Below are positions 44,138-54,707 of a stretch of 64,000 nucleotides of DNA, piece by piece. Position 1 is the first letter of the stretch; each line of letters starts with the position of its first letter. The DNA lies in assembly GCF_003602005.1 (NCBI RefSeq), contig NZ_QZWD01000001.1, positions 1 through 64,000 of the forward strand, given 5' to 3'. The DNA comes from Salinisphaera sp. Q1T1-3 (lineage in GTDB: Bacteria; Pseudomonadota; Gammaproteobacteria; Nevskiales; Salinisphaeraceae). The notes beneath the pieces were generated by a model. That model was not told the DNA's origin and did not search any database. It worked only from the letters and a program-made list of their open reading frames with translations. Both the position numbers and the translations under genes were made by a program.

Positions 44138-44531
44138 TTCGGGCGCTGCGTCACGAGATTTCAAACCCAAGACCAAGACAGGCGAGGCCTTGCCCACAGG
44201 CAAGGAATGGCCCGGTCGCGCAGAGATCGCCCAGCGCGTGGCGCGTCGGTCATGAGGCTCACCTCGTCTCTCGGCTCGTGTACTGCCAGGTCGCGTTGGG
44301 CGGCATCACAGTGATTGGCGCCGGCGTTGACAGGCCCGGGCCTCGGCAACGGCTTCCGGGCCGTGTTGCGATCGCGCCGGGCCTCGGTCAGTGGATGTCA
44401 GCGGCCGGTCAGGCGCCGAGCGTATTGCATCGCACGCGGTCGCCGGTATGGTTGCCGTGGGCGCGCATGGCCCGGTACTGTCCGTTTCGCCGGGCCGTTT
44501 CCGGCATGCCACGATTCTTCAGCGAGACACG

Positions 44532-46751
44532 ATGGCCACGACCTTCGAACACGAAAGCGAGCGTCTACCGCTCAATGCCTTTGCCGAAAAGGCGTATCTC
44601 GATTATGCGATGTACGTCATCCTCGATCGTGCGCTGCCGCACGTCGGGGACGGTCTCAAGCCGGTTCAGCGGCGCATCGTCTATGCGATGAGCGAGCTGG
44701 GCCTGTCGGCGGCCTCGAAGCCCAAAAAGGCCGCGCGCACGGTCGGCGATGTGATCGGCAAGTTCCATCCGCACGGGGACTCGGCCTGTTACGAGGCCAT
44801 GGTCATCATGGCCCAGCCGTTTACCTATCGCTATCCGTTGGTCGACGGGCAGGGCAACTGGGGCACGGCCGACGACCCGAAGTCGTTCGCGGCGATGCGC
44901 TATACGGAGTCACGTCTGACGGCGTATGCCGCCACACTGCTCGCCGAGCTGGGGCAGGGCACGGTCGACTGGCAGCCCAACTTCGATGGCACGCTCGACG
45001 AGCCGGCGACTCTGCCGGCGCGTCTGCCCAACGTGCTGCTCAACGGCGGGACCGGAATTGCGGTCGGCATGGCCACCGATATCCCGCCGCACAACCTGCG
45101 CGAGGTGGCGGCGGCCACGACCCATCTGCTCGAGCATCCGGAGGCCGATCTCGATGCGCTGATGGCGCACCTGCCGGCACCGGATTTTCCGACCGGTGCA
45201 GAAATCATCACGCCGGCCGCCGAGATTCGTCAGCTCTACGCAACGGGCAACGGCCAGATCAAGGTGCGCGCGACCTACATCGTTGAAAACGGCGAGGTGG
45301 TCATCGATGCGTTGCCGTACCAGACCTCCGGCGCCAAGGTTCTGGAGCAGATCGCCGGTCAGATGGCAGCCAAGAAACTGCCCATGGTCTCGGATCTGCG
45401 CGACGAATCCGATCACGAGAACCCCACGCGGCTCGTCATCGTCCCGCGCTCCAACCGGGTCGACGTCGAAGCCATGATGGCGCATCTGTTCGCGACCACG
45501 GGCCTGGAGAAGAATGTCCGCGCGAACCTCAACGTCATCGGTCTCGACGGCGCGCCGAAGGTCAAGAATCTGCGCGACCTGCTCACGGAATGGCTGACGT
45601 ATCGCACCGCCACGGTGCGCCGCCGGCTCGAGCATCGTCTCGATCAGGTCGTCGATCGGCTGCATATCCTCGAAGGGCTGCTGGTCGCGTATCTGAATAT
45701 CGACGAGGTCATTCGTCTCATCCGGACCGAGGATGACCCCAAGCCGGTGATGATGGAGACCTTCGGGATCACGGATGTCCAGGCCGATGCCATCCTGAAC
45801 CTGCGTCTGCGACATCTGATGAAGCTCGAGGAATTCAAGATCCGCGGCGAGCAGGAAGAACTCGAGGCCGAGCGCCAGGATCTCGAGGCCACGCTCGGCT
45901 CCGACAAGCGATTGAAGGCATTGATCGCCGACGAGATTGCGGCCGATGCCGAGAAATACGGTGACGATCGCCGCAGCCGGCTCGTCGAGCGAACCCAGGC
46001 CAAGGCCCTCTCGGAAGCCGATCTGCTACCAAGCGAGCCGATCACGGTCGTGCTTTCGCGCGAGGGCTGGATCCGGGCCGCCAAGGGGCACGACGTCGAT
46101 GTCGGCGGCCTGAACTACCGCACCGGCGACGGCTATCTCGCCTCGGCCCGCGGCCGCTCGAACGACATGCTGATCGCTCTGGATTCGACCGGACGCAGTT
46201 ACAGCCTCGCCGCACATCGGCTGCCGTCGGCGCGCGGCCAGGGCGAACCGTTGACCGGCAGCCTGAATCCGGCCGACGGTGCCAGCTTCGTTGGTGTGGC
46301 GCTCGGCGCCGAGTCACTGGTCTGTGTTCTGGCCTCGAGTGCCGGCAATGGGTTCGCCACCACGCTGGCCGACATGGCCAGCAAGCAGAAGGCCGGCAAG
46401 GCCACGCTGTCGCCCGGCAAGAGCGCGGCGGCGATGGCGCCGAGCACGGTCGATGCCGAGGCTGCGGAGCTCTGCGTGGTCACCAGCAGCGGTCATCTTC
46501 TGTGCCTGGCGCTTGATGAACTGCCACGTCTGAGCAAGGGCAAGGGCAACAAACTGGTGGCGCTCAAGGCCGGCGAGACGCTGGTGGCGATCCAGGCTCT
46601 AGCCGAGCAGGCCACGCTGGTCGTGCACAGCGGCAAACGGCACATGACGCTCAAGTCGGCCGAACGTGATGCCTATCGCGGGCCGCGCGCCTCCCGCGGC
46701 CGGCAGCTGCCACGCGGCTTCACTTCGGTTCAGGCGCTCGGCGTGGATTGA
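44532..46751 (+). CDS. parC: DNA topoisomerase IV subunit A
   Basis: 739 residues. N-terminal breakage-reunion domain: [34 protein letters not shown], quinolone-resistance region [17 protein letters not shown] with the Ser and Glu equivalent to E. coli S80/E84 (no resistance substitution visible), and the catalytic Tyr in [10 protein letters not shown]. The C-terminal beta-pinwheel is shorter than GyrA's and lacks a clear GyrA box, as expected for ParC. The start at 44532 ([14 protein letters not shown]) is chosen by family; a longer in-frame ATG at 44391 adds 47 unrelated residues. Confidence 0.96.
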   Translation: MATTFEHESERLPLNAFAEKAYLDYAMYVILDRALPHVGDGLKPVQRRIVYAMSELGLSAASKPKKAARTVGDVIGKFHPHGDSACYEAMVIMAQPFTYRYPLVDGQGNWGTADDPKSFAAMRYTESRLTAYAATLLAELGQGTVDWQPNFDGTLDEPATLPARLPNVLLNGGTGIAVGMATDIPPHNLREVAAATTHLLEHPEADLDALMAHLPAPDFPTGAEIITPAAEIRQLYATGNGQIKVRATYIVENGEVVIDALPYQTSGAKVLEQIAGQMAAKKLPMVSDLRDESDHENPTRLVIVPRSNRVDVEAMMAHLFATTGLEKNVRANLNVIGLDGAPKVKNLRDLLTEWLTYRTATVRRRLEHRLDQVVDRLHILEGLLVAYLNIDEVIRLIRTEDDPKPVMMETFGITDVQADAILNLRLRHLMKLEEFKIRGEQEELEAERQDLEATLGSDKRLKALIADEIAADAEKYGDDRRSRLVERTQAKALSEADLLPSEPITVVLSREGWIRAAKGHDVDVGGLNYRTGDGYLASARGRSNDMLIALDSTGRSYSLAAHRLPSARGQGEPLTGSLNPADGASFVGVALGAESLVCVLASSAGNGFATTLADMASKQKAGKATLSPGKSAAAMAPSTVDAEAAELCVVTSSGHLLCLALDELPRLSKGKGNKLVALKAGETLVAIQALAEQATLVVHSGKRHMTLKSAERDAYRGPRASRGRQLPRGFTSVQALGVD

Positions 46752-46804
46752 GCCAGCCCGGTATCGGCCGTGAGACGGCCAGGCGGGGCCGCCTCATCGT
46801 GGCG

Positions 46805-46831
46805 CCTGAGCCGGGCTGTGCCCGGCTCAGG
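46805..46831. terminator. Convergent hairpin between parC and epmB
   Basis: CCTGAGCCGGGC, loop TGT, GCCCGGCTCAGG: twelve perfect pairs. It overlaps the epmB stop codon (46827-46829) and lies 53 bases after the parC stop. It has no U-run but its strength and place suggest transcription stop or RNA protection for both genes. Confidence 0.6.
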
Positions 46832-47873
46832 CCACGCCGATGACCTGCTTGGCCGTATCGCCGGCCTGCTCGCGAGCGAGTTTGGGCACGAGATAACCGG
46901 GTAGGCGGGCGGCCACGGCGCGCATGAGCGCGATCGCACGTTGCTCGGGGACCTCGAAATGGTGCACGCCGGCGACGCGATCCAGCAGATGCAGGTAGTA
47001 CGGCGAGACGCCGGCATCGAACAGGGCTTCGCTCAAGGCGATCTGTGCCTCGGCGCTGTCGTTGACCCCGGCCAGCAACACGGCCTGGTTGAGCAGCGTG
47101 GCCCCGGCGCGCTGGAGGGCTCGCAGACGCGCGCACACGCCCGGGCTCAGCTCGCGAGCATGGTTGACGTGGACGACGACGACGACCCGAGCCCGCCGCG
47201 CGGCGATCCAGTCGAGCAGGCCGGCATCGATGCGCTCGGGCAGCACGATGGCCGTACGGGTGTGCAGGCGCAGGCGGCGCACGTGGGTGATGGCATCGAG
47301 TGCCGCGCCGATCGTCGCAAGCCGGTCGTTGGTCAGCGACAGTGGATCGCCGCCCGACAGAATGATCTCGGCCAGTGACGCATCGGCGGCGATGCGTGCG
47401 ATAACCTGGCGCATCCGCGAGCCGCCGGCGTGATGGGCGCTGTAGTCGAAATGGCGCCGAAAACAATAGCGACAGTGCACCGCACAGGCCCCGGTGGTCA
47501 CCAGCAAGGCCCGGCCGTGGTATTTGTGCAGCAGGCCGTCACCGGTCGTGCTGTCCAGGTCGCCGACCGCATCCCATGCGAAACCCGGACGTTCGATGGT
47601 CTCTGCGTCGAGCGGCAGCACCTGACGTAGCAACGGGTCGTCGATGTCGCCCGGCGTCATCCGGGCGAGATAGGACTCGGGCACGCGAAGACCGAACAGC
47701 GCGGCGGCCCGACGCGCGGCATCGAGCTGCTCGGCGGGCAACGCCAGACGCGAGAACAGCGTCTCGACGTCGGTGACCGAGGCGCGCATCGCCTGCTGCC
47801 AGCCCGGCGTGGGATGCGATAGACTGCGCGCCGTCACGGCGCCGGGCGCAGGGGATGTGAGACTCTCGGCCAT
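46827..47873 (-). CDS. epmB: EF-P beta-lysylation protein EpmB (lysine 2,3-aminomutase family)
   Basis: 348 residues, radical-SAM/PLP enzyme: the [4Fe-4S] motif [12 protein letters not shown], the PLP/SAM region [16 protein letters not shown] and [20 protein letters not shown]. EpmB converts alpha-lysine into (R)-beta-lysine, which EpmA attaches to EF-P. It is divergent from efp (68 bases) with epmA beyond, so all parts of the modification are together. The start ATG 47873 leaves the normal N-terminal region ([21 protein letters not shown]). Confidence 0.92.
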   Translation of the reverse strand: MAESLTSPAPGAVTARSLSHPTPGWQQAMRASVTDVETLFSRLALPAEQLDAARRAAALFGLRVPESYLARMTPGDIDDPLLRQVLPLDAETIERPGFAWDAVGDLDSTTGDGLLHKYHGRALLVTTGACAVHCRYCFRRHFDYSAHHAGGSRMRQVIARIAADASLAEIILSGGDPLSLTNDRLATIGAALDAITHVRRLRLHTRTAIVLPERIDAGLLDWIAARRARVVVVVHVNHARELSPGVCARLRALQRAGATLLNQAVLLAGVNDSAEAQIALSEALFDAGVSPYYLHLLDRVAGVHHFEVPEQRAIALMRAVAARLPGYLVPKLAREQAGDTAKQVIGVA

Positions 47874-47941
47874 GCCGTCATTCTACGCATCGTGGCTCGG
47901 CATCGGGCGGCGATGCGCGAACAGTTCCGGAGATTCGATTT

Positions 47942-48514
47942 ATGGCGCAATATTCCACAAACCAGTTCAAGGGTGGCCTGAAGATCATCCTCGATGGTGA
48001 CCCCTACAGCATCGTGGAGAACGAATTCGTCAAACCCGGCAAGGGGCAGGCGTTCAACCGTGTGAAGGTGCGCAATCTCAAGACCAATCGCGTGGTCGAG
48101 CGCACGTTCAAGTCGGGGGACTCGGTCGAGGCGGCCGACGTGTTCAACCTCGATCTGCAGTTTCTGTATCACGACGGCGAGTTCTACCATTTCATGGATC
48201 CGAACAGCTTCGAGCAGTACCAGGCCGCGGAAGCCGCGGTCGGCGATGCGGCGAAGTGGATCAAGCCCGAGGACAAGTGCGACGTCACCCTCTGGAACGG
48301 TGTGCCGTTGCAGGTGGATGCGCCGAATTTTCTGGTCGCCAAGGTCATCGAGACCGATCCGGGCGTGCGGGGCAACACCTCGTCGGGCGGCACCAAGCCG
48401 GCCACGCTGGAAACCGGTGCTGTGGTGCAGGTGCCGTTGTTCATCGAACAAGGCGAAGTGCTGCGCGTTGACACGCGCAAGGCCGAGTACGTCTCCCGCG
48501 CCGGCGACAGCTGA
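47942..48514 (+). CDS. efp: Elongation factor P
   Basis: 190 residues, three OB-like domains. The modified residue is the Lys of [10 protein letters not shown] (K35 counted with Met, equivalent to E. coli K34), which receives beta-lysine. Other family marks: [28 protein letters not shown] and the C-terminal [25 protein letters not shown] rescues ribosomes stalled at polyproline. epmA follows after seven bases. Confidence 0.96.
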   Translation: MAQYSTNQFKGGLKIILDGDPYSIVENEFVKPGKGQAFNRVKVRNLKTNRVVERTFKSGDSVEAADVFNLDLQFLYHDGEFYHFMDPNSFEQYQAAEAAVGDAAKWIKPEDKCDVTLWNGVPLQVDAPNFLVAKVIETDPGVRGNTSSGGTKPATLETGAVVQVPLFIEQGEVLRVDTRKAEYVSRAGDS

Positions 48515-48521
48515 CTCGGGC

Positions 48522-49475
48522 GTGGGCTTGCGGGCATTCGACGGCGGTTCGGGCGTCGCCCCGGCGATGATTGCCAGACGCGCCGCGCTGCTCGCTGCCC
48601 TCCGGCAGGTGATGGCCGATCTCGATGTGCTCGAGATCGACGGCGCGGTGCTCTCGGCAGCCGCGCCGGCCGAGCGTGCGCTCGACTGCCTGGCGGTCGT
48701 CGAGGCCGGCTGGCTGGTGCCGTCGCCGGAACACGGGCTCAAGCGACTGCTTGTCGAGTTGCGTCGCGACTGTTATCAGCTCGGCCATGTCTTTCGGGCC
48801 GGTGAGCACGGGCGCTGGCACAATCCGGAATTCACGATGCTCGAGTGGTATCGCCTTGGCGCTTCAATGGCCGATGCCGTGGATACGCTGGACGCGGTCC
48901 TCCAGGAGGCCGGTGCGCCGAGGCGGGTTCGTTGTCGGCGTTATGCCGATGTGTTCGCCGAAGCCACCGGGCTTGATGTCCGGACCGCCGATACCGAAGC
49001 GCTGGCAGCACATGCGCGGGCGCAGGGCATAGCGCCCGCCGATGCGGATGCCGGTGACCGGGTGTTCTGGCTCGATCTGCTCATGGCGTTCTGTGTGCAA
49101 CCGACGCTCGGGCGCGATGGGCCGGAAGTGATCACGCATTTCCCGGCCGACGATGCCGTTCTCGTCGAACTCGATCCGCACGATCCGCGCTTCGCGCAAC
49201 GGTTCGAGTGCTTCTGGCAGGGCATCGAGCTGGCCAACGGCGCTGTCGAGCTGACCGATGTCGAACAGGCACGTAAGCGCATGGTGCGCGAACAACAGGC
49301 CCGTCGGGCGGCCGGCAGCGCCGTACCACCGATCGATGAGCGCCTGCTACAGGCCATGACGGCAGGATTGCCACGCTGCGCGGGCGTTGCCCTCGGGGTC
49401 GATCGCCTGCTGGCGCTGCTCACGGGTGCTGAGCAGCTGGCTGATGTGGTGCCTTTCGCCTGGCCGGCCCGCTGA
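48522..49475 (+). CDS. epmA: EF-P--(R)-beta-lysine ligase EpmA (GenX/PoxA)
   Basis: 317 residues from GTG 48522 (E. coli 325). A class II lysyl-tRNA-synthetase core lacking the anticodon-binding domain: SPEHGLKRLLVELRRDCYQLG, VFRAGEHGRWHNPEFTMLEWYR (motif 2, cited in part), and motif 3 GLPRCAGVALGVDRLLALL. It activates beta-lysine and transfers it to EF-P. The start is uncertain: GTG 48522 preserves the N-terminal segment before IARRAALLAALRQV; ATG 48567 would be 15 residues shorter. Lies seven bases after efp, so the two are co-transcribed. Confidence 0.92.
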   Translation: MGLRAFDGGSGVAPAMIARRAALLAALRQVMADLDVLEIDGAVLSAAAPAERALDCLAVVEAGWLVPSPEHGLKRLLVELRRDCYQLGHVFRAGEHGRWHNPEFTMLEWYRLGASMADAVDTLDAVLQEAGAPRRVRCRRYADVFAEATGLDVRTADTEALAAHARAQGIAPADADAGDRVFWLDLLMAFCVQPTLGRDGPEVITHFPADDAVLVELDPHDPRFAQRFECFWQGIELANGAVELTDVEQARKRMVREQQARRAAGSAVPPIDERLLQAMTAGLPRCAGVALGVDRLLALLTGAEQLADVVPFAWPAR

Positions 49476-49513
49476 GCCGACAGGCCAGCCACGGCCCGGC
49501 GTCGCGGCGTTCG

Positions 49514-50389
49514 TCAGCGGCAGTGGCCGAGTGGGGCGTTGAGCTTCACCGGCATGCCCGGGGCCAACACGTCGTCAAACGCCATGACATCGGCGCCGAA
49601 CAGCGCGATCACGCTCGATCCGAGACAGAAATGCCCCATCTCGTCGCCGCGTTCGTAAGCATGATCGGCCGGGTTGAATCGCTGCGCGCGCGCCGCCCGT
49701 CGATGGGGCGGGCAGACACGCCCGGTCGCCACATCGTGTATGCCGCCCACAATGAAGGCACCGACCAGGACCAGCGCCATCGGCCCGTTCTCGGTTTCGA
49801 ACAGGCTCACGAGGCGTTCGTTGCGGGCGAATAGTCGGCTGACCGCACGCACGCAGCGCGGATTCACGCCGAACAGCCGGCCGGGCACGTAGCGTGTGGC
49901 CTGCAACCGGCCAGCACTCGGCATATGGACGCGGTGGTAATTCGACGGCGCCAGATAGAAGGTCGCATAGCGGCCGCCGGTGAAACGTGCCGCCAGGGTT
50001 GAATCGTCCAGCAGACTCGCGACGTCGTAGGCCACGCCCTTGGTCTGGAAAAGCTGGCCGGCCTCGATGTCGCCCAAGGCACCGAGCGTGCCATCGACCG
50101 GGCAGACCAGCGCCGTCGCATCGTCCGGAGCTGGCCGAGCGCCGCTGGCTAGGCGCCGCGTGAAAAACGCGTTGAAACTGTCGTAGGCGTAGGCATCCGG
50201 CTCGGCGGCCTCGCTCATGTCGATGGCCGGATAACCTTTCAGAAATGCGCGAATCAACGCGTTCTTCAGCCAGCGCCGGCGAGCGCCGGCCAGGCTGAGC
50301 GCCGCGCGTGAGATCGCCCGGGTCGGCAGACAGCCCAGTGTCGTGGCAAAGATTCGATCGCCGGTCGTGGCAGGCAGCGGTGCGGACAT
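49514..50389 (-). CDS. psd: Phosphatidylserine decarboxylase proenzyme
   Basis: 291 residues. Membrane-associated enzyme making phosphatidylethanolamine. The self-cleavage site is LGSS in EMGHFCLGSSVIALF near the C-terminus (usual form LGST), the second Gly-Ser bond giving the pyruvoyl group. DGTLGALGDIEAGQLFQTKG, the catalytic His in YLAPSNYHRVHMP and NPRCVRAVSRLFARNERLV complete the family pattern. It overlaps nothing and is convergent with epmA (38 bases between stops) and divergent from prmB. The 277 bases upstream hold nothing recognised. Confidence 0.94.
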   Translation of the reverse strand: MSAPLPATTGDRIFATTLGCLPTRAISRAALSLAGARRRWLKNALIRAFLKGYPAIDMSEAAEPDAYAYDSFNAFFTRRLASGARPAPDDATALVCPVDGTLGALGDIEAGQLFQTKGVAYDVASLLDDSTLAARFTGGRYATFYLAPSNYHRVHMPSAGRLQATRYVPGRLFGVNPRCVRAVSRLFARNERLVSLFETENGPMALVLVGAFIVGGIHDVATGRVCPPHRRAARAQRFNPADHAYERGDEMGHFCLGSSVIALFGADVMAFDDVLAPGMPVKLNAPLGHCR

Positions 50390-50666
50390 CGGCTCCTCAA
50401 GGGTCGGGTGGCAGTCTCGTGGCCGGTCTTGCCGGGCGTGTGGCGGACACCTTCTGCATTCTACGTGACCGCGCTGCCGATCGATGACCGCGGGCGGGCG
50501 GAAACCGGCCGTCGAGGCGCTATGGCCGGCCGCGAGCCAGCCTCGGCCCGCACGACCGTGTCAGGTGAAGGCGACGGGCGCATCGCGACAACGCGCCGAG
50601 AACATCCCCCCGAAGCGGCGCGTGGTTTATCCTGTTGTGCTATCGCTTCGATGATCAGCTAACGGC

Positions 50667-51596
50667 ATGGCAGAAACACAGGCCGACGTGTCGACGTCGC
50701 TCACGCGTATTCTCGATTACATTCGCTGGGGGGCGTCGCGCTTCGTGGCAGCGGATCTGTCCTACGGACACGGCAGCGACAACGCGATCGACGAGGCGGC
50801 TCATCTCGTGCTCGATGCGCTCGGGCTCGATCATCACCTGCCGGACATCTATTTCGAGTCGGTGCTCACGCCTGCCGAAAGGGCCGCAGCCATCGCGATC
50901 ATCGAGCGGCGTATCGAGACGCGGCTGCCGGCGCCATACCTGACCGGCCGGGCCTGGTTCGCGGAGCTCGAATTCTTCGTCGACGAGCGCGTGATCGTGC
51001 CGCGTTCGCCGATCGCCGAGCTCATCGAGGGCGGTTTCCAGCCGTGGCTGGGGCATCGCGAACCGCTGTCGGTGCTCGATCTGTGTACGGGCTGCGGCGC
51101 CATTGCGATTGCCTGCGCCGATGCGTTTCCGGACGCGCGCGTGGTCGGTACCGACGCCAGCCCGGAGGCGCTCGCGGTCGCTGAAATCAATTGCGACAAA
51201 CACGACACCGGTCCACAGGTCGAACTGGTACAGGCCGACCTGTTCGATGGACTCGCGCCGCAGCGTTTCGACCTGATCGTGACCAATCCGCCGTACGTCA
51301 CGCAGGACGAATACGCCGGTCTGGACCCGGAATTCCAGCATGAGCCGGGCTTTGCCTTCCACGGCGATGCCGAGGATCTGACACTGGTCGAGCGTATCCT
51401 GTTCGGCGCGCCCGATTATCTGTCCGAGGACGGTCTGCTGATCATCGAAGTCGGCGCTTCGGCTTTCCTGCTGGAAGCCAAGTACCCGGATCTGCCCGTG
51501 ACCTGGATCGACCTGGAGCGCGGTGGCATGGGTATCGGTGCGTTCGAGGCCGAGGATCTGGCGGCCTGGGTCCAGGCCCAGCGCGAGGAGGGCTGA
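50667..51596 (+). CDS. prmB: Ribosomal protein L3 glutamine N5-methyltransferase
   Basis: 309 residues. N-terminal helical domain, then the class I SAM fold: [20 protein letters not shown] (motif I), [17 protein letters not shown] and the catalytic TNPPYV. The substrate-recognition segment [35 protein letters not shown], cited in part, is of PrmB and not PrmC type ([17 protein letters not shown]). It methylates Gln150 of L3. aroC starts two bases after its stop, the common prmB-aroC pair of gammaproteobacteria. Confidence 0.94.
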   Translation: MAETQADVSTSLTRILDYIRWGASRFVAADLSYGHGSDNAIDEAAHLVLDALGLDHHLPDIYFESVLTPAERAAAIAIIERRIETRLPAPYLTGRAWFAELEFFVDERVIVPRSPIAELIEGGFQPWLGHREPLSVLDLCTGCGAIAIACADAFPDARVVGTDASPEALAVAEINCDKHDTGPQVELVQADLFDGLAPQRFDLIVTNPPYVTQDEYAGLDPEFQHEPGFAFHGDAEDLTLVERILFGAPDYLSEDGLLIIEVGASAFLLEAKYPDLPVTWIDLERGGMGIGAFEAEDLAAWVQAQREEG

Positions 51597-51598
51597 CC

Positions 51599-52699
51599 AT
51601 GGCCGGCAACACCTGGGGGCAGCACTTCACGGTCACCTCGTTCGGGGAATCGCATGGCCCGGCGATCGGTTGCGTGATCGATGGCTGCCCGCCCGGCATC
51701 GCCGTCGATGCGTCTGTCCTGCAGGCCGATCTCGATCGACGCAAGCCCGGGACGTCGCGCTACGTCACGCAGCGTCGTGAAGCCGACGAGGCCAGGATTC
51801 TCTCGGGCGTGTTCGAGGGCCGGACCACCGGCACGCCGATCGCAATCGTCATCGAGAATACCGACCAGCGCTCGCGGGACTATTCCAGGATCGCCGATGT
51901 ATTCCGCCCCAATCATGCCGATTATGCGTACACGCAGAAGTACGGCTTTCGTGATTATCGCGGCGGCGGACGTTCCTCGGCCCGCGAGACGGCCACGCGT
52001 GTCGCCGCCGGGGCGATCGCGCGTCGCGTGCTGGCCGAGACCTGGGGCATCGAGATCCAGGGCTGGCTTTCGCAGCTCGGCGATATCCATCTCGGCGACG
52101 ATGATCTGGCCGCAGCGCGCGAGAATCCGTTCTTCTGTGCCGAACCGGCCCGTATTCCCGAGCTTGAATCGTTCATGACCCAGCTGCGACGCGACGGCGA
52201 CTCGATCGGCGCGCGTATCGAGGTGATGGCCAGGGGCGTTCCGCCGGGCTGGGGCGAGCCGGTCTTCGATCGGCTCGACGCCGATATCGCCAAGGCGTTG
52301 ATGAGCATCAACGCCGTCAAGGGCGTAGAGATCGGAGACGGCTTCGCCGCCGTGGCCATGCGGGGGTCGACCCATCGAGACGAGATGACGCCGGACGGCT
52401 TCAAGACCAATCATTCGGGAGGCGTCCAGGGCGGCATCTCGTCGGGCCAGGCGATTCGCGCGAGCCTGGCACTCAAGCCGACCTCGAGCATCATCATTCC
52501 CGGTGAGACCGTGACGACCAGCGGCGAGTCCACGCAGATGCACACGACCGGTCGACACGATCCCTGTGTCGGCCTGCGAGCGACCCCGATCGCCGAGGCC
52601 ATGCTGGCGATCACACTGCTCGATCACGCGTTGCGCCATCGCGGACAGAATGCGGACGTAGTGCCGCCGCTGCCCACACTGCCCGGCGCGATCACGTAA
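51599..52699 (+). CDS. aroC: Chorismate synthase
   Basis: 366 residues, full length. [20 protein letters not shown] with the N-terminal signature [38 protein letters not shown] (signature 2, FMN site) and RGSTHRDEM plus the C-terminal [18 protein letters not shown] are all present. It converts 5-enolpyruvylshikimate-3-phosphate to chorismate with reduced FMN. Located directly after prmB. Confidence 0.97.
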   Translation: MAGNTWGQHFTVTSFGESHGPAIGCVIDGCPPGIAVDASVLQADLDRRKPGTSRYVTQRREADEARILSGVFEGRTTGTPIAIVIENTDQRSRDYSRIADVFRPNHADYAYTQKYGFRDYRGGGRSSARETATRVAAGAIARRVLAETWGIEIQGWLSQLGDIHLGDDDLAAARENPFFCAEPARIPELESFMTQLRRDGDSIGARIEVMARGVPPGWGEPVFDRLDADIAKALMSINAVKGVEIGDGFAAVAMRGSTHRDEMTPDGFKTNHSGGVQGGISSGQAIRASLALKPTSSIIIPGETVTTSGESTQMHTTGRHDPCVGLRATPIAEAMLAITLLDHALRHRGQNADVVPPLPTLPGAIT

Positions 52700-52730
52700 T
52701 GTAGAGCGGGCAGGGACAAGGGGGATGCGC

Positions 52731-53711
52731 ATGAGACAGGCTGGACGCAGCGGGATGGCGGCTGTGGCGCTCGCCGTCGGGTTGGCCGTCATGGCCGGGC
52801 CGGCCGCGGCCACGCCGGTCGACGAGGCGGTTCAGGCGCTGTCTGCCGGCCAGTCGCAGGCCGCACTCGACCGGCTGGATGCCTGGATTCGGGCGCATCC
52901 CGACGACCAGCGTGCCCGTTTTCTCCAGGCCAGCGCGCTGGCGGATACCGGCCAGACAAGCCGGGCGATTCAGGTATTCGAAGACCTCAACGCGCCGGAC
53001 GCCCCACGTGCGGATGTGCTGAACAATCTCGGCATTCTGTATGCGCGCGACGGCCGGCTCGACAGCGCGCGCGAGGCGTTGATGCGCGCGGTGGCTCTGG
53101 CGCCGGACAACGACATGGTGCGGCGCAACCTGGGCGACGTGTATCTGGCGCTGGCCGGCGCGGCCTACGATGGCGCCGGTCCGGCCGCGGCCCGTCGCCG
53201 ACAGCAGTTGACCCGTCTGTTGCCGGCACTGGCGGATCTGAAATCCGGCCCGGCAGACGACACGGACACCGCCCCGGCGCCCGCGGCTCGTATCGACGCT
53301 GCTACAAATGGGCACGGCCCGGATGACGCGCCGCAGGCCACGGCCGCGTCGAACCGGCCCGAGACCGGCGATGTGCTGCGCCAGGCGATCGCCGCCGTCT
53401 TGAGTGCGCGCGCCACGGCACGCAACGAGTCTGATCTTGCCGGCTGGCTGGCGACCTACAGCGACGATTTCCAGCCAGGGGACGACGAGAACCGTGCAGA
53501 CTGGATCCAGCGACAGCGTACGCTGCTGGCGGATCCGCCGGCCGCAGCGCGGCGTGTCGCCAACGTCGATGTCGACCGGGTGGGGCCGGACCGCGTGGAT
53601 GCCACCTGGGACGAGATCAGTGCCGACAACGGGCCGCGCGTCGCCGAGCGCGGGGTGCTCGTTCGCGAAGACGGCAGCTGGCGCATCCGCGCGCTCGGCG
53701 GTGGCTCCTGA
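52731..53711 (+). CDS. TPR protein with a C-terminal SnoaL/Cds6-like domain
   Basis: 326 residues from ATG 52731 (AAGGGG six bases upstream; ATG 52725 is too close to it). Signal peptide of about 27 residues ending PAAA, so exported. TPR-like helices about 30-140: ALSAGQSQAALDRLDAWIRA, ARFLQASALADTGQTSRAI, DVLNNLGILYARDGRLDSAREALMRA, cited in part. A low-complexity linker (about 170-215) leads to a C-terminal domain, VLSARATARNESDLAGWLATYSDDFQPG ... ADWIQRQRTLLA ... GSWRIRALGG, resembling the NTF2-like dimerisation domain at the end of periplasmic L,D-transpeptidase proteins. No catalytic domain, so an adaptor or envelope protein is likely. Exact role unknown. Confidence 0.75.
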   Translation: MRQAGRSGMAAVALAVGLAVMAGPAAATPVDEAVQALSAGQSQAALDRLDAWIRAHPDDQRARFLQASALADTGQTSRAIQVFEDLNAPDAPRADVLNNLGILYARDGRLDSAREALMRAVALAPDNDMVRRNLGDVYLALAGAAYDGAGPAAARRRQQLTRLLPALADLKSGPADDTDTAPAPAARIDAATNGHGPDDAPQATAASNRPETGDVLRQAIAAVLSARATARNESDLAGWLATYSDDFQPGDDENRADWIQRQRTLLADPPAAARRVANVDVDRVGPDRVDATWDEISADNGPRVAERGVLVREDGSWRIRALGGGS

Positions 53712-53744
53712 GCCAGGCGCTGGCGAGCGGTTCTCAGGACGCGA

Positions 53745-53787
53745 TCTGTAGCGCCAACGCGGCGCTCGCACGACACATCGACAGGCT
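53745..53787 (-). repeat. Solitary end of the dispersed repeat (copy I)
   Basis: Only about 43 bases: complement reads AGCCTGTCGATGTGTCGTG, then CGAGCGCCGCGTTGGCGC, which folds as GCGCC-AACGC-GGCGC. It directly adjoins the TAG stop of the LysR gene, again in CTAG (53788-53791). The same variant end occurs in copies E and H. Confidence 0.65.
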
Positions 53788-54681
53788 CTAGTTGTCGAGG
53801 CCCGCGGCGATCTCGGTTGCCTCGGTCTCGAGCATGGCCACCAGCGCCCGGGCAGCATTCGACAGGGTGCGCTGGGGATGGCGCATGACCCCGAGGGTCC
53901 GGGCCATCGTCACGCCAGGCACTGCCAGCGGAGTGAGCGCGTTTGGCATGGCTCGCGGCAGCACCGTCCAGCCGAGCCCTACATCCGCCAGCATCCGCAG
54001 GGTCTCGAGCGAGTGACTTGTCATGCGAGGCCTCGGCACCGCGCCGGCACTCGCGAATGCCGAGGCGACGATCGCGAAAGTGTAGCTTTCCGGCGGCGGC
54101 AGTACGGCCGCGTGCCGGGCCAGCTCATCGGCCGTGACAGTCTCGCGGCCGGCCAGCGCATGCGCGTTGCCGACATAGATGTCGAGCGGATCGTGCCAGA
54201 TCGGCAGCGCGATCAGTCGCGGATGGGGCGTGACCGGCAGGGTGATGACCGCCAGCTCGCTTTCGCCGTTGACCACCTGGGCACAGGCCAGCTCGGAATC
54301 GGCGAACGAGATCTGTGGCGATACGGCCGGGTAGCGCGCGACGAAGCGGCGCAGTACGGCCGGCATCCGATGCATGCCGACATGATGAGACAGCGCGATA
54401 TCGAGCTGGCCCTCGATGCGCTCTGACAGATTATCCAGCGCCCGGTCGCCATCGGCGAGCGCGGCGATCGTCTGGCGGGCATGCGGCAGATAGGCCTGGC
54501 CGGCCTCGGTCAGATCGACCTCGCGTCCGGTTCGGTCGAGCAGTCGATGGCCCAGACGAGCCTCGAGCCCGGCCAGACGTTTGCTCACGGCCGGCTGGCT
54601 CAGGTGCAGACGCAGCGCGGCGGCGCCGAACGAGCCGGTTTCGGCGACGGCCACGAACGCAAGAAGAGCATCGATACGCAT
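53788..54681 (-). CDS. LysR-family transcriptional regulator, divergent from leuC
   Basis: 297 residues. Winged helix MRIDALLAFVAVAETGSFGA and AALRLHLSQPAVSKRLAGLEARLG, then a periplasmic-binding-type effector domain (ALSHHVGMHRMPAVLRRFVARYP, LALPIWHDPLDIYVG, VGLGWTVLPRAM). Effector unknown. It is divergent from leuC with 104 bases between, and a T-N11-A palindrome there (54693-54707) is the expected LysR site, so regulation of leucine biosynthesis is likely, with autoregulation. Its stop TAG lies at the edge of a dispersed-repeat end. Confidence 0.85.
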   Translation of the reverse strand: MRIDALLAFVAVAETGSFGAAALRLHLSQPAVSKRLAGLEARLGHRLLDRTGREVDLTEAGQAYLPHARQTIAALADGDRALDNLSERIEGQLDIALSHHVGMHRMPAVLRRFVARYPAVSPQISFADSELACAQVVNGESELAVITLPVTPHPRLIALPIWHDPLDIYVGNAHALAGRETVTADELARHAAVLPPPESYTFAIVASAFASAGAVPRPRMTSHSLETLRMLADVGLGWTVLPRAMPNALTPLAVPGVTMARTLGVMRHPQRTLSNAARALVAMLETEATEIAAGLDN

Positions 54682-54692
54682 TCACGTATTCT

Positions 54693-54707
54693 ATTCCGAA
54701 CTGGAAT
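54693..54707. promoter_or_regulatory. LysR-type operator between the regulator and leuC
   Basis: ATTCC-GAACT-GGAAT, a perfect dyad fitting the T-N11-A rule, 12 bases upstream of the LysR start and 79 before the leuC start. This place serves autorepression and activation of leuC at once. Confidence 0.55.

Noticed and set aside
43914-44531. A gene in the parE-parC gap
   Set aside because: Frames over this stretch are repeat-derived or lack a start and codon bias; only the repeat and one hairpin are supported.
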